DNA of 51,012 nt from Capnocytophaga sp. oral taxon 338 str. F0234 (GCF_000192225.1 NZ_GL872413.1:407206-458217), one strand, 5' to 3'; positions 27,217-36,383 are shown, counted from the stretch's first letter. Notes: a model not told the origin generated them from the letters alone. A program made the numbers and translations.

Positions 27217-28878
27217 TCACTTTTTGCTTCCTAACAACTCTTTTGCATGTGTGCGGGCAGAGTCAGTGATGTCCTTACCACCGAGCATTTGAGCGATTTC
27301 CTCCACACGCTCTTCAGGGGATAGGTTTTTGAACAAGGTCGTAGTACGTCCAGCAATATCTGTTTTGTATATTTTAATGTGAGCATCTCCCTTACTGGCT
27401 ACTTGTGGTAGATGAGAGATAGCAAATACCTGTCTATTTTGACTCATCTGCTTCATAATTTCTCCCATTTTGTGAGCTATTTCTCCAGAAACTCCCGTGT
27501 CTATCTCATCAAAAATAATTGTTGGTAGGGCTATCTTGGAGGCGAGGAGATGCTTGATAGCAAGCATGATGCGGGATAGTTCTCCTCCAGAGGCAGTTTT
27601 CTTAAGCAACCCAAAGTGTCCCCCTTTATTGGCTGAAAAAAGGAAAGAAAGAGTGTCATTGCCTTTGGTAAGATAATGTTCTGTGGGAGTTAAGCTGATT
27701 TGGAATTGAGCATTAGGTATTCCTAAATCCTTCAAGGTTGTCTGTAGGCTCTTAATAAGGGTTGGAAGTACTTTCTCCCGTACCTTATGGAGTTTCTGAG
27801 CAATGGTATTAAGGGCTTGAAAAGCTTTGTCTACTTCTTTTTGCTTAAGAGCAATATCCTCTTCTATATTCTCCATTTGGGAGACCTTTGCCTGTAAAGT
27901 TTCCTTAATGGCAATAAGTTCTTCTACGGTGTTAGCCTTGTGCTTCTTCTGTAAGTCATAGAGTTTTTGGAGTTTCTTCTGTGCACGAGCGAGCTGCTTG
28001 GGGTCAAACTCTACGTTTTCTGCTAAGTCGTATACTTCACGGGCGAGGTCATCAAGCTCTATATATGCGGCATCTATACGCTCATAGAGTTCATTATACT
28101 GAGGAGAATAGCTACTAAGGGTGGAGAAGAGGGAGGAAAGCTCTCGCATTTGTGTCATAATACCATATTCTTCTTCTGCCAAGGTATTGGCAGCTTCGGA
28201 AAGATGATCCCTAATGGATTCACTATTGGAAGCTTGGTTATAGAAAGTTTCCAATTCCTCTTGCATGCCTTCTTCTAAGTCTATTTCCTGTAACTCTTCT
28301 AATATAAAAGTATTATAATCATGTTCCTTTTGGGTATTCTGCTGGAAATCTAAAAGTTCTTGGAGCTTTTTGGCTTCTTTTTTATAGATTTTCAGAGCGG
28401 CTTGGTATTCCTGCAAAAGAGAGGTGTCTTCAGCTAAGGAATCTATAAGGAAAAACTGGAAATCCTCCTCGCTGAGCTGTTGAGTATCATGTTGGGAATG
28501 GATGTCAATGAGTGCTTTTCCCAGTGTTGAGAGCACATCCAAGGTAACAGGACTGTCATTAATAAAAGCACGGGATTTTCCTGAAGGGAGTATTTCCCTA
28601 CGAATGATAGTTAGTGGTTCATAATCCAGTTCTTCTTCTTTGAAAAAATCGGCTAAAGCATAGTTTCCTATGGAAAATTCAGCTTCCACGATGCATTTCT
28701 CTTCAGGATTTCTCAGGGCACTGAGGTCGGCTCGCTTTCCTAAAACCAAAGCAAGTGCATCCAAGAGGATAGACTTCCCTGAGCCTGTCTCCCCTGTGAT
28801 AATAGTAAAACCTTTGGAGAAATTCATTTTGATATCCTCAATAAGGGCAAAGTTCTTAATAGCTAATGTTTGTAACAC
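27217..28878 (-). CDS. recN: DNA repair protein RecN
   Basis: A 553-residue SMC-like ATPase for double-strand break repair. The N-terminus has MLQTLAIKNFALIEDIKMNF and Walker A GETGSGKSILLDALALVLG with KRAD after it. The middle (about 155-380) is coiled coil, and the C-terminus carries the signature TASGGELSRIMLAIKHL, Walker B IIFDEIDTGVSGEIAHKMG and AISHLPQVASKGD. Length and motifs match RecN exactly. It lies downstream of the candidate structured RNA at 28966-29142 on the same strand, so some transcription might read through from that promoter (inference). Confidence 0.97.
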   Translation of the reverse strand: MLQTLAIKNFALIEDIKMNFSKGFTIITGETGSGKSILLDALALVLGKRADLSALRNPEEKCIVEAEFSIGNYALADFFKEEELDYEPLTIIRREILPSGKSRAFINDSPVTLDVLSTLGKALIDIHSQHDTQQLSEEDFQFFLIDSLAEDTSLLQEYQAALKIYKKEAKKLQELLDFQQNTQKEHDYNTFILEELQEIDLEEGMQEELETFYNQASNSESIRDHLSEAANTLAEEEYGIMTQMRELSSLFSTLSSYSPQYNELYERIDAAYIELDDLAREVYDLAENVEFDPKQLARAQKKLQKLYDLQKKHKANTVEELIAIKETLQAKVSQMENIEEDIALKQKEVDKAFQALNTIAQKLHKVREKVLPTLIKSLQTTLKDLGIPNAQFQISLTPTEHYLTKGNDTLSFLFSANKGGHFGLLKKTASGGELSRIMLAIKHLLASKIALPTIIFDEIDTGVSGEIAHKMGEIMKQMSQNRQVFAISHLPQVASKGDAHIKIYKTDIAGRTTTLFKNLSPEERVEEIAQMLGGKDITDSARTHAKELLGSKK

Positions 28879-28897
28879 GAATTCAATGATTAATGTT

Positions 28898-28952
28898 TAA
28901 TGATTAATGGGTGAATAACGATAGTATTAATTACTGTTGGCATTAATCATTA
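28898..28952. repeat. Inverted repeat upstream of recN
   Basis: TAATGATTAATG at 28898-28909 and CATTAATCATTA at 28941-28952 are perfect complements with a 31-nt loop; a further direct copy of AATGATTAATG sits at 28885-28895. In the recN leader it could form a hairpin, or the repeats could be protein-binding half-sites. Such AT-rich words are easy to find by chance, so confidence is limited. Confidence 0.35.
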
Positions 28953-28965
28953 TTAAAGGTTTTCT

Positions 28966-29142
28966 ATAAAAAATATTCCACAGCACTCTTGTTTTTCTGT
29001 AAGAGGTAGGAAATCCTTGAACTTAGGAGCAAAGGCAGGCTTGCGGGATAGGCTCCTTGTGATAGTCCGAAAGGAGAGTACTTTTACATGGCTGAATGAT
29101 GTATTCTAAAAGAGTAACCGTAGGATACATGATGTCATTTTA
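28966..29142 (-). ncRNA. Candidate 6S-like regulatory RNA (rod-shaped, about 177 nt)
   Basis: No ORF fits here, but the minus strand has a -7 promoter box (TATTTTTG, 29147-29154) and folds into one long rod. Outer helix: 29124-29110 (CCTACGGTTACTCTT) pairs with 28990-28978 (AAGAGTGCTGTGG), 13 pairs with two single-nt bulges. Then comes an asymmetric internal loop (21 nt on the 5' side, 7 nt on the 3' side). Inner arm: 29088-29081 with 29005-28998; TCCTT 29075-29071 with AAGGA 29018-29014; GGAC 29068-29065 with GTTC 29022-29019; AGGAGC 29057-29052 with GCTCCT 29030-29025, capped by a loop of about 21 nt. The RNA ends near a six-T run at 28973-28968. A long closing helix, a large central bubble and a long terminal arm form the plan of 6S RNA, which mimics open promoter DNA and binds RNA polymerase. 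Identity as 6S is inference from shape. Confidence 0.55.
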
Positions 29143-29146
29143 AGGG

Positions 29147-29154
29147 CAAAAATA
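29147..29154 (-). promoter_or_regulatory. -7 promoter element of the candidate 6S-like RNA
   Basis: The minus strand reads TATTTTTG, matching TAnnTTTG, a few nt upstream of the predicted RNA 5' end; no protein-coding start lies within 260 nt downstream. A TTT is present at about -33 but no full TTTG. Confidence 0.5.
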
Positions 29155-29187
29155 CAAATTTTATTACCAATGATAAAGGATTAATTG

Positions 29188-29643
29188 TTAATTTTTCATG
29201 ACTTCTTGCATTTTAGTTAGAGCAACAATTATCTGCTGGTAGTGCATAATGTCGTCATAGTTCAGGATATGACCTTTGCGATCTTTGAGCCATTTTTTGG
29301 CGGGCTGGTAGCCCCCGATGTAGGCTTCCCATGCTTTGAGGGGTACGTCTTGAAAGTATTGGGTATCGTTGATATATACGTTGCCTTTGTCTTTTTGCCT
29401 AGTATCTACCCATTTTATTTCGGTAATGGTGTTTCCTCCTGCTATGGGGAAAGAGGTGATGAGGGTTTGTAGCTGGGGACTTTCTAAGAGGTGTAGCTCT
29501 CGCAGGTATTTGCCTATGGTGGCGTAGTGCAGGAGTTCTTCTCCTCGGTAGAAGTGGGAGGTGAGTTCAGGGCGATAAGAGTGTTCAGTGGCTTTGCCAG
29601 AGTGATAAAGGATGTCAAGCTGGGTGATATAGGTGTGAATCAT
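29188..29643 (-). pseudogene. Type ISP restriction-modification enzyme remnant (N-terminus joined to C-terminal specificity domain)
   Basis: An intact 151-codon frame that reads like two ends of a much larger protein. Residues 1-27 (QLDILYHSGKATEHSYRPEL) match the usual N-terminus of type ISP (single-chain helicase-nuclease-methyltransferase) enzymes. Residues about 38-151 match their C-terminal specificity domain: IGKYLRELHLLESP, VYINDTQYF, AWEAYIGGYQPAKKWLKDRK and DDIMHYQQIIVALTKM. These family patterns are recalled, not searched. The nuclease, helicase and methyltransferase core (normally many hundreds of residues) is absent, suggesting one in-frame internal deletion. A -7 promoter box remains at 29673-29680, so a short protein may still be made. 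It has no catalytic motifs and cannot restrict or methylate by itself. Confidence 0.65.
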
Positions 29644-29672
29644 AGAGGAAACTATAGTGTTAATTTTTAATG

Positions 29673-29713
29673 CAAAGGTAGTGAAAAAAAGTAAAATTAA
29701 ATTTGTAATTTTG
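29673..29713. promoter_or_regulatory. Divergent promoter pair between the ISP remnant and hemL
   Basis: The minus strand has TACCTTTG at 29673-29680, 30 nt from the remnant ATG at 29643. The plus strand has TAATTTTG at 29706-29713, 27 nt from the hemL ATG at 29740. Both match TAnnTTTG. The two polymerase footprints overlap in the 25 nt between them, so the promoters may interfere. Confidence 0.55.
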
Positions 29714-29739
29714 CACCAAGAAATAAAGATGATAGAAAC

Positions 29740-31035
29740 ATGTTAATATACAAAAGAAGTAGTGAGCTGTTTCAAGCAGCCCAACAGGTGTTACCAGGAG
29801 GAGTTAATTCCCCCGTACGTGCTTTTAACTCTGTAGGAGGAACCCCTGTTTTTGTAGAACGCGCTGAGGGAGCTTACCTATATGATGCCGATGGGAATAA
29901 ACTTATTGATTATATTGCCTCATGGGGACCATTGCTTTTTGGACATGCTTACCCTCCTGTGATTAAGTCAGTTACTGAACGCGCTAAAAAGGGTACCTCC
30001 TTTGGAATGCCTACTGAGGTAGAGACTCAGATTGCCGAAAAAGCACTTTCTATGGTACCTAATGTGGATAAGATACGTTTTGTTAATAGTGGCACAGAGG
30101 CATGTATGAGTGCGATCCGCTTAGCACGTGGCTATACCAAAAGAGATAAAATTATTAAGTTTGCGGGCTGTTATCATGGACATTCAGATTCTTTTCTGAT
30201 AGCGGCAGGGAGTGGAGCGACTACTTTCGGGGTACCTAATAGTCCAGGGGTAACCCAAGGTACCGCTAAGGATACCCTACTTGCTCAGTATAATAATCTT
30301 AATTCGGTAAAGGAACTCTTTGTAGCACATCCTAAGCAAATTGCGGCGATTATCGTAGAACCTATTGCAGGAAATATGGGCTGTGTATTGCCCCAGAAAG
30401 GATTCTTGGAAGCTCTTCGTTCCTTATGTGATGAACAAGGAACACTCCTTATCTTAGATGAGGTAATGACAGGTTTTCGTTTGGCTAAAGGAGGAGCTCA
30501 AGAAGTCTTAGGCATTCGAGCTGATATGGTTACTTTCGGAAAAGTGATAGGAGGAGGCTTGCCTGTAGCTGCCTTTGCTGCACGTACAGAAATTATGGAT
30601 CACTTAGCTCCTCAAGGAGCCGTATATCAGGCAGGTACGCTCAGTGGTAACCCGCTTGCTATGAGTGCAGGACTGGCAATGCTCACTGAGATAGAAAATC
30701 ATCCTGAAGTATTTGAAAGTTTAGATAAAAAAACCGCTTATTTGCAAGAGGGTATCCGAAAAGTGCTTACTGAAGGAGGAATTCCTTGTCAGGTAAATCG
30801 CTTTGGATCAATGTGTTCTGTGTTCTTCTCTGAGGAGCCTGTAACCGATTTTTCCTCAGCACAGAAGGCAGATCATAATCGCTTTAAGAGATACTTCCAT
30901 GCGATGCTCTCTCGAGGGATCTACTTACCCCCTAGTGGTTATGAAAGTTATTTTCTTAATGATGCCCTTTCCTATTCCGACTTAGATATAACGGTGAATG
31001 CCCTTAAGGAAGCAGTAGAAAAAGGAGAAATATAG
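29740..31035 (+). CDS. hemL: Glutamate-1-semialdehyde 2,1-aminomutase
   Basis: A 431-residue class III PLP enzyme that converts glutamate-1-semialdehyde to 5-aminolevulinate in the C5 heme pathway. Seen in the sequence: [20 protein letters not shown] at the start, [20 protein letters not shown] for the PLP phosphate loop, [10 protein letters not shown] with the pyridine-N Asp240, and [11 protein letters not shown] with the Schiff-base Lys268. YHGHSDSFL is diagnostic for the family. It is monocistronic, with its own promoter and the terminator at 31063-31095. No other heme genes are in the window. Confidence 0.97.
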   Translation: MLIYKRSSELFQAAQQVLPGGVNSPVRAFNSVGGTPVFVERAEGAYLYDADGNKLIDYIASWGPLLFGHAYPPVIKSVTERAKKGTSFGMPTEVETQIAEKALSMVPNVDKIRFVNSGTEACMSAIRLARGYTKRDKIIKFAGCYHGHSDSFLIAAGSGATTFGVPNSPGVTQGTAKDTLLAQYNNLNSVKELFVAHPKQIAAIIVEPIAGNMGCVLPQKGFLEALRSLCDEQGTLLILDEVMTGFRLAKGGAQEVLGIRADMVTFGKVIGGGLPVAAFAARTEIMDHLAPQGAVYQAGTLSGNPLAMSAGLAMLTEIENHPEVFESLDKKTAYLQEGIRKVLTEGGIPCQVNRFGSMCSVFFSEEPVTDFSSAQKADHNRFKRYFHAMLSRGIYLPPSGYESYFLNDALSYSDLDITVNALKEAVEKGEI

Positions 31036-31062
31036 CATTGATTCACAGAATAATATAGAATA

Positions 31063-31095
31063 AGAGCAGAGATCTATCTTAGTAATCTCTGCTCT
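31063..31095 (+). terminator. hemL intrinsic terminator
   Basis: Perfect 11-bp stem (AGAGCAGAGAT at 31063-31073 with ATCTCTGCTCT at 31085-31095), 11-nt loop, followed by TTGTTTT. Confidence 0.85.
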
Positions 31096-31108
31096 TTGTT
31101 TTGGTGGG

Positions 31109-32302
31109 TCATAGGTGCTTTTTTGGAGTAACTATATTTTTTATCATCCTGACAATCATTATATGAAAGAATAAAATAAAAAAGATCATCAGCGTAAGAG
31201 CAATGATAGAAAGTAGAGATTCTGTAGAGGTAATAGAGAACAGACTTTCAAACCTTTTCATATATAAAATTCTAAGATAATAACTTAGGGAGAAAGAAAG
31301 ACCTATACCTATAAGTGTTACTAAGGTTATCACCCACTGATAATAGCGAGCGATCTCTGTAGGAGTATAGCCAATAATAAAGAGAGAGGTAATTTGTTCT
31401 TTGTTGCGTTGCATGATAAGGTTAATACTTAAGAGAATGATGCCTATAGCCAGTAGGATAATAAGCACAGCAATACCTACTATCCCCCATAGGGCGGATG
31501 TAAAGAAAAAGCTCATTTTACTCAGTTCTAATTCATCTTTGTTAATGGTGTAATTGTGTTCATTAAAATAAGCAAGGATACGCTGCTCAGAAGGGTCATG
31601 AAACTCTATTAAGAGGCGAGAACACCGGTTGGAAGGTGTACCATAGGTTTGGTTAGCCCACATAAGGAAATCCTCTGGGACAAGGATAGAGTTGATTTTG
31701 CTGGAGAACCCCACAATATGGCTGGAGAAAGTCTTTTCTTTACCATTACCGGAGAGTCGCAATTGGAAAGGAATTTGGCTGATCATTCCCTTAGAGAATA
31801 CAGGGAGTCCTTGACTTTCTGCAAAGCCAAAATTATATAAGGAGAGGTAATTTTCAGGAATAATTATGGGTACAAAAGAACGAGTAGAATCCCAAAGCCA
31901 ATTCTCAGGATTTATATCCAGATATTTATTAGGAATACTCTCAAAGAACAGGTCTGTATAGAATAGAGGGATACCCTCTCCTTCAGTGGTAAAGGCACCT
32001 ATCTTAAAGGTGGCTACCGTGAAAGGAACTACATTCTTGACAAAGGATTCTCTACGTAAAGCCTCTTGCTGAGCAGGAGTAAAGTAAATGCTTTCTTTAT
32101 TAAAAGTCTTAAAAGCAGAAATATTCTTACTTATTACCGCATATTTGCTAGAGAAAACATCTGTTTGTTCTTTTAGGATAGGCTTTACATCCTTGTAAAG
32201 CTGAAATATAACCATTAACAGTGTTGTCCCTACTATTAAAGCAAGTGCATAAGCCAATAATTGTGATTTTATAAGGGTTTTTTGCTGGAGTTTCCGTAAC
32301 AT
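31109..32302 (-). CDS. FtsX/MacB-type ABC transporter permease
   Basis: A 397-residue membrane protein with one N-terminal transmembrane helix (about 15-37), a soluble extracytoplasmic domain (about 40-265) and three C-terminal helices (about 272-295, 325-345 and 360-385). This is the four-helix FtsX/MacB topology, and EQITSLFIIGYTPTEIARYY matches the coupling region of that family. It pairs with the ATPase gene 9 nt upstream to form a complete half-transporter system. Members move lipoproteins or peptides or act by force on periplasmic proteins; the substrate here is unknown. Confidence 0.85.
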   Translation of the reverse strand: MLRKLQQKTLIKSQLLAYALALIVGTTLLMVIFQLYKDVKPILKEQTDVFSSKYAVISKNISAFKTFNKESIYFTPAQQEALRRESFVKNVVPFTVATFKIGAFTTEGEGIPLFYTDLFFESIPNKYLDINPENWLWDSTRSFVPIIIPENYLSLYNFGFAESQGLPVFSKGMISQIPFQLRLSGNGKEKTFSSHIVGFSSKINSILVPEDFLMWANQTYGTPSNRCSRLLIEFHDPSEQRILAYFNEHNYTINKDELELSKMSFFFTSALWGIVGIAVLIILLAIGIILLSINLIMQRNKEQITSLFIIGYTPTEIARYYQWVITLVTLIGIGLSFSLSYYLRILYMKRFESLFSITSTESLLSIIALTLMIFFILFFHIMIVRMIKNIVTPKKHL

Positions 32303-32311
32303 GGTAGTTTT

Positions 32312-32944
32312 CTATAGGTTTAATACTTTATCATAATTTAGCAGAGTGTTGGCTTCAAGGGAGGTAAGTAATAGAGAAGCTCCCCTCTGGGAGAGTTCCC
32401 TCTTAAGGATTTCCTTTAGGATCATGGTATTGGCATTATCCAAATGGCTAAAAGGCTCATCTAACAGGAGAACTTCAAAGGGTTGAGCTAAGGTGCGTAA
32501 GAAAGCTATGCGCTGGCGTTGCCCTAAGGATAGGGTAGAGAGGAGTGCTTTTCGCTTATGAGCCAATCCTATTTCTTCAAAAAGATCATCTATTTGTTCT
32601 TTGGAAAAGTATGAGGTGATCCTATTCTTTAGTTGTATATTCTCCATAGCAGTAAGTGTAGGGAAAAGTTTTAGATCTTGAAACAGGTAGCTGAGCTTAT
32701 TTCTTCGGTATGAGAAGAGGTTCTTGGGGTGTTCTTCTCCATTATAAATAATGGTTCCATTATAAGCATAACTCTCTCCATATAAGAAATTCAATAGAGA
32801 TGTTTTCCCATGACCCGATTGTGCCCTGATAAGATAATGCTTGCCCTCATTGAAGGTAACTTTCTCTTGTAAGTAGATATCCGAAGGGGTAACCTCCTGT
32901 GTGGACATGTAAGAAGGTTTCAAGTGATGTAAAACAATATTCAT
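32312..32944 (-). CDS. ABC transporter ATP-binding protein
   Basis: A 210-residue single ABC ATPase domain. Walker A is AQSGHGKTSLL (residues 41-51; Ala replaces the usual first Gly), the Q-loop follows in FQDLKLFP, the signature is LSLGQRQRIAFLRTL (a LSGGQ variant) and Walker B is VLLLDEPFSHLD. Close to the LolD/MacB-type ATPases in length. It is co-transcribed with the FtsX-like permease (9-nt gap). A -7 element (TATTTTTG on the minus strand, 32965-32972) lies 20 nt upstream. Confidence 0.9.
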   Translation of the reverse strand: MNIVLHHLKPSYMSTQEVTPSDIYLQEKVTFNEGKHYLIRAQSGHGKTSLLNFLYGESYAYNGTIIYNGEEHPKNLFSYRRNKLSYLFQDLKLFPTLTAMENIQLKNRITSYFSKEQIDDLFEEIGLAHKRKALLSTLSLGQRQRIAFLRTLAQPFEVLLLDEPFSHLDNANTMILKEILKRELSQRGASLLLTSLEANTLLNYDKVLNL

Positions 32945-32964
32945 AATTCTTAAACTTGAGAAGA

Positions 32965-32972
32965 CAAAAATA
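32965..32972 (-). promoter_or_regulatory. -7 promoter element of the ABC transporter operon
   Basis: The minus strand reads TATTTTTG, matching TAnnTTTG, 20 nt upstream of the ATPase start codon. Confidence 0.5.
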
Positions 32973-33188
32973 CAAAATAATCAGGATATAGCCTTTTTGA
33001 TTTAAGAAAAATATTTTGCATTTGGGATTTCAAGTAAAAAATGGAATGATTCTCAAATAAAAACACATTTTTTATAAAAAATCTTATTTATAAATCATTT
33101 TATAATATTAGTATATTTAGAATGGTTTTAAAATAATGTTCTTGTTAATGATAATGGAAAAATTTATTTTTTGTATGACATATTTTTG

Positions 33189-33196
33189 TATATTTG
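33189..33196 (+). promoter_or_regulatory. -7 promoter element of the SusC/SusD locus
   Basis: TATATTTG, a full match to TAnnTTTG, 24 nt upstream of the SusC ATG at 33221. A TTTTTTG stretch (33167-33173) lies upstream but at a spacing of about 15 nt, shorter than usual. No sigma/anti-sigma or hybrid two-component regulator gene adjoins the locus. Confidence 0.6.
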
Positions 33197-33220
33197 CGGG
33201 CAAAATAAAAAACTAATTTT

Positions 33221-36200
33221 ATGCGAATTAAAATAAGCATTTACTTATTATTTTTCCTGTTTGGAGTGATTCATACTTTTGCGCAAGAGAAGAAAATTAG
33301 CGGTCTTGTGAGCAATCAGCAAGGAGTCCCTTTAGTAGGGGTGAGTGTTTCCCTGAAAGAGAATCCTGCTGTTAATGTTCTAACAGGGACAGATGGTAGG
33401 TATACCATGAATGTTAAGGAAGGAGATATTCTCGTCTTTTCTTTTTTAGGGATGAGAACTCTTGAACGTACAGTGAGACAATCCTCCACGTTGGATGTAG
33501 TGATGGAGCAACAAACAACTACTGCTCAGCCTGCTACTTCTGAAGGAGTAGCGCGCACCAATGTGCGAGGTCCCTCCTCCATTTATGGGACAAGCAAACC
33601 CCTATGGGTAGTGGATGGGGTTATTCTTGATGATGGAGTGGAACTTTCCCCCGATGCTCTTTCTTCCTCTGATGCAAAAACACTTATAGCGTCAGCTTTG
33701 GGAGGACTCTCCTCGGATGATATCGCTTCCTTCCGTGTGCTTAAGGATGCTTCAGCAACTTCTATCTATGGTCCTCGTGCGGTGGCGGGTGTTATTGTTA
33801 TTACTACACGCAAAGGATCAAAAGGCACCAGTAGTATTACTTATACCAATGAGTCCACTTTCCGTATGATTCCTTCCTATAGTAATTTTAACATCATGAA
33901 TTCTCAGGAGCAGATGGATTTTTTCATGGAAATGCTCAGAAGAGGGAATTTTTCCTATGAAACACTTACCAATCGTAAGAATAAAGGAGAAATTGCCCGT
34001 ATGTACGAACTACTCAATACGGCAGGCGCTGATGGGAACTTCGGATTAGATAATACGGAAGCAGCTAAAACAGCCTATTTGCAAGCAGCTGAAAGGCGTA
34101 ACACGGACTGGTTCTCCAAGCTCTTTGAGACAGGGGTCATGCAAAATCATGCAGTAAGTCTCTCCACAGGTACTGATAAAGCCTCTTACTATGCCTCTGT
34201 AAGTGTCCTTACAGATCCGGGGTGGATGAAGTATAGCAATAGTGACCGTTATACAGCTAACCTTAATGCTAACTACAAAATTAGTAATAAAGTAACCTTC
34301 AATGTAATTGTTAATGGAGCATATCGGCAAGGGAAAACGCCAGGTAGTGTAGATCCTATTTCAGGAAAAGTTTCCACAGAGTTTGGACTCAACCCTTATT
34401 CTTATGCTCTGAATGCATCTAGAACACTTGATCCTACTCAGTATTATCGCTATCGTTATGCACAGATGAATATTTTTGAGGAACTTGAGAATAATTATAC
34501 CCACACCAATATTGGAGATATCAAAATACAAGGTCGCCTCTCCTGGCAGGTTACTCCTAAAATAGAGGCGACAGCACTTGGAGCTATTAAGTACCAAAGT
34601 ATCTCCCAAGAGCTTAACCAAACAGAAAACTCCAACTTAGCAAGGGCATATCGGGCAATGGATAATCTTAATATGATTAATAATAATGAGTTCTTGTATG
34701 AAGATCCTTATGATGATTTTGACGTAAAGCGTACCGTGCTCCCTCAAGGAGGTATTCGTGAGAAAAGTGAAAGCCTACTCAATGGAAAGGATTTCCGAGC
34801 TACCCTTAGCTATAAGGATGCTTTTGGAAGGGGAATCCATAAGATACAACTCTTTGGAGGAATGGAAACCAATGATACTTATCGCAGTAAAGACTGGGGG
34901 AAGAACTTTGGTTTGATGTATGATATGGGAGAAATCTCTTATTTTTCTTATGAAGCATTCAAGCAAATTCAAGAGAGTAGTTCTCCTTATTATTATACAG
35001 TAACACGTACCACTACTCGTAATGTGGCTTTTTTCTCCAATGCTATATATGGCTATAAAGATAAGTATATATTTAATGGAACGCTACGTTATGATGGTAC
35101 GAACAAGTTTGCCAAATCACGCTATATCCGCTGGATGCCTACTTGGAACGTAGCATTTACTTGGAATGTTACAAGGGAGGATTTCTTCTATAAACTCCAA
35201 CCACTTTCTAACCTCTCCTTCAAAGTTTCTTTTGGGGTAACCCCTGAGAGCCCTTCTGCCAATACTTCCTTAGTGAAAATCATAGGAGATATTCCTTGGC
35301 GTAGTAATGATCGCACTCGGGAAACAGCCTTGAAAGTGAGTGACCCTGCGAATCATGACCTTACTTATGAGAAAAAACAGGAACTTAATCTTGGAGTACA
35401 GATGGGATTCCTTAAGAACCGCATTAATTTTGCTCTTGACGGGTATACTCGTAATAACTATGACCTTATTGGGCGTGTACCTACACAGGGATTAAATGGA
35501 ACGGTAGTACGTGTAGGGAATGTAGCTCAGATGCATTCCTACGGAGTGGATCTCAGTCTCGAGACACAGAATATTAAGCTTAAGGATTTCTCTTGGACAA
35601 CCACTTTTATTTACGCAAAGAATGAGAATAAAATCACCAAACTTTATGTAGATGCTTCTATTACTGATATGGTACGTGGTAGTGGTTTCTCTAAAGAAGG
35701 GTATCCTGTGAGTTCTATCTTCTCCATTCCCTTCAGGGGGCTTAATAGCGATGGTTTACCTACTTTTTCTGATTCTAATGGGAATACTACCATTGATGGT
35801 ATTCGTTTTGACCAACGAGATCATCTAGATTTTTTGCAATATTCAGGAACTACCAAGCCTACCGATGTAGGGAGTTTCGGCAATCTCTTTAGGTACAAAG
35901 GACTATCCCTTAATATATTAGTTACCTATTCCTTTGGAAATGTATTGCGCTTGCCCACTGCTTTCAAGTCCAATTATGATAATGATGCTTTGGCGATGCC
36001 TAAGGAGTTTACCAATCGCTGGATGCAACCTGGCGATGAAAACCGTACCAATGTGCCTGTGATAGCTTCCTCCTATCAGCGTGATATGATGCCTAACCTA
36101 CAATATGCCTATACTGCTTATAATTACTCGGATGTGCGCATCGCCAAAGGAGATTTTATTCGCCTGAAGGAAGTTTCTGTTGGGTATGATTTTGATAGAG

Positions 36201-36373
36201 ATACTGTTAAAGCAATGAAAGTGAAACGATTGGGTATGAAATTACAAGCGACCAACCTCTTTCTACTTTATGCAGATAAAAAACTCAATGGAGCTGATCC
36301 TGAATTCTCAGGGGGGAGTACTTTTATTCCGAATCCTAAACAAATTACCTTTAGCTTACGTGTAGGTTTATAA
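33221..36373 (+). CDS. SusC/RagA-family TonB-linked outer-membrane transporter
   Basis: A 1050-residue TonB-dependent porin of the SusC class. A signal peptide covers 1-21 (ends HTFAQ). Residues about 25-105 form the carboxypeptidase-regulatory-like domain (GLVSNQQGVPLVGVSVSL, GTDGRYTMNVKEGDILVFSF). The plug follows with RGPSSIYGTSKPLWVVDGV and the SusC signature SFRVLKDASATSIYGPRAV-AGVIVITTRKG. From about 210 a long beta-barrel ends with the aromatic-poor ITFSLRVGL. It forms a lidded complex with the SusD lipoprotein encoded 10 nt downstream and moves a bulky nutrient across the outer membrane with TonB energy. The associated genes contain no glycoside hydrolase, so a peptide or other non-glycan substrate is as likely as a glycan. 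Confidence 0.96.
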   Translation: MRIKISIYLLFFLFGVIHTFAQEKKISGLVSNQQGVPLVGVSVSLKENPAVNVLTGTDGRYTMNVKEGDILVFSFLGMRTLERTVRQSSTLDVVMEQQTTTAQPATSEGVARTNVRGPSSIYGTSKPLWVVDGVILDDGVELSPDALSSSDAKTLIASALGGLSSDDIASFRVLKDASATSIYGPRAVAGVIVITTRKGSKGTSSITYTNESTFRMIPSYSNFNIMNSQEQMDFFMEMLRRGNFSYETLTNRKNKGEIARMYELLNTAGADGNFGLDNTEAAKTAYLQAAERRNTDWFSKLFETGVMQNHAVSLSTGTDKASYYASVSVLTDPGWMKYSNSDRYTANLNANYKISNKVTFNVIVNGAYRQGKTPGSVDPISGKVSTEFGLNPYSYALNASRTLDPTQYYRYRYAQMNIFEELENNYTHTNIGDIKIQGRLSWQVTPKIEATALGAIKYQSISQELNQTENSNLARAYRAMDNLNMINNNEFLYEDPYDDFDVKRTVLPQGGIREKSESLLNGKDFRATLSYKDAFGRGIHKIQLFGGMETNDTYRSKDWGKNFGLMYDMGEISYFSYEAFKQIQESSSPYYYTVTRTTTRNVAFFSNAIYGYKDKYIFNGTLRYDGTNKFAKSRYIRWMPTWNVAFTWNVTREDFFYKLQPLSNLSFKVSFGVTPESPSANTSLVKIIGDIPWRSNDRTRETALKVSDPANHDLTYEKKQELNLGVQMGFLKNRINFALDGYTRNNYDLIGRVPTQGLNGTVVRVGNVAQMHSYGVDLSLETQNIKLKDFSWTTTFIYAKNENKITKLYVDASITDMVRGSGFSKEGYPVSSIFSIPFRGLNSDGLPTFSDSNGNTTIDGIRFDQRDHLDFLQYSGTTKPTDVGSFGNLFRYKGLSLNILVTYSFGNVLRLPTAFKSNYDNDALAMPKEFTNRWMQPGDENRTNVPVIASSYQRDMMPNLQYAYTAYNYSDVRIAKGDFIRLKEVSVGYDFDRDTVKAMKVKRLGMKLQATNLFLLYADKKLNGADPEFSGGSTFIPNPKQITFSLRVGL

Positions 36374-36383
36374 TCATTTTAAA

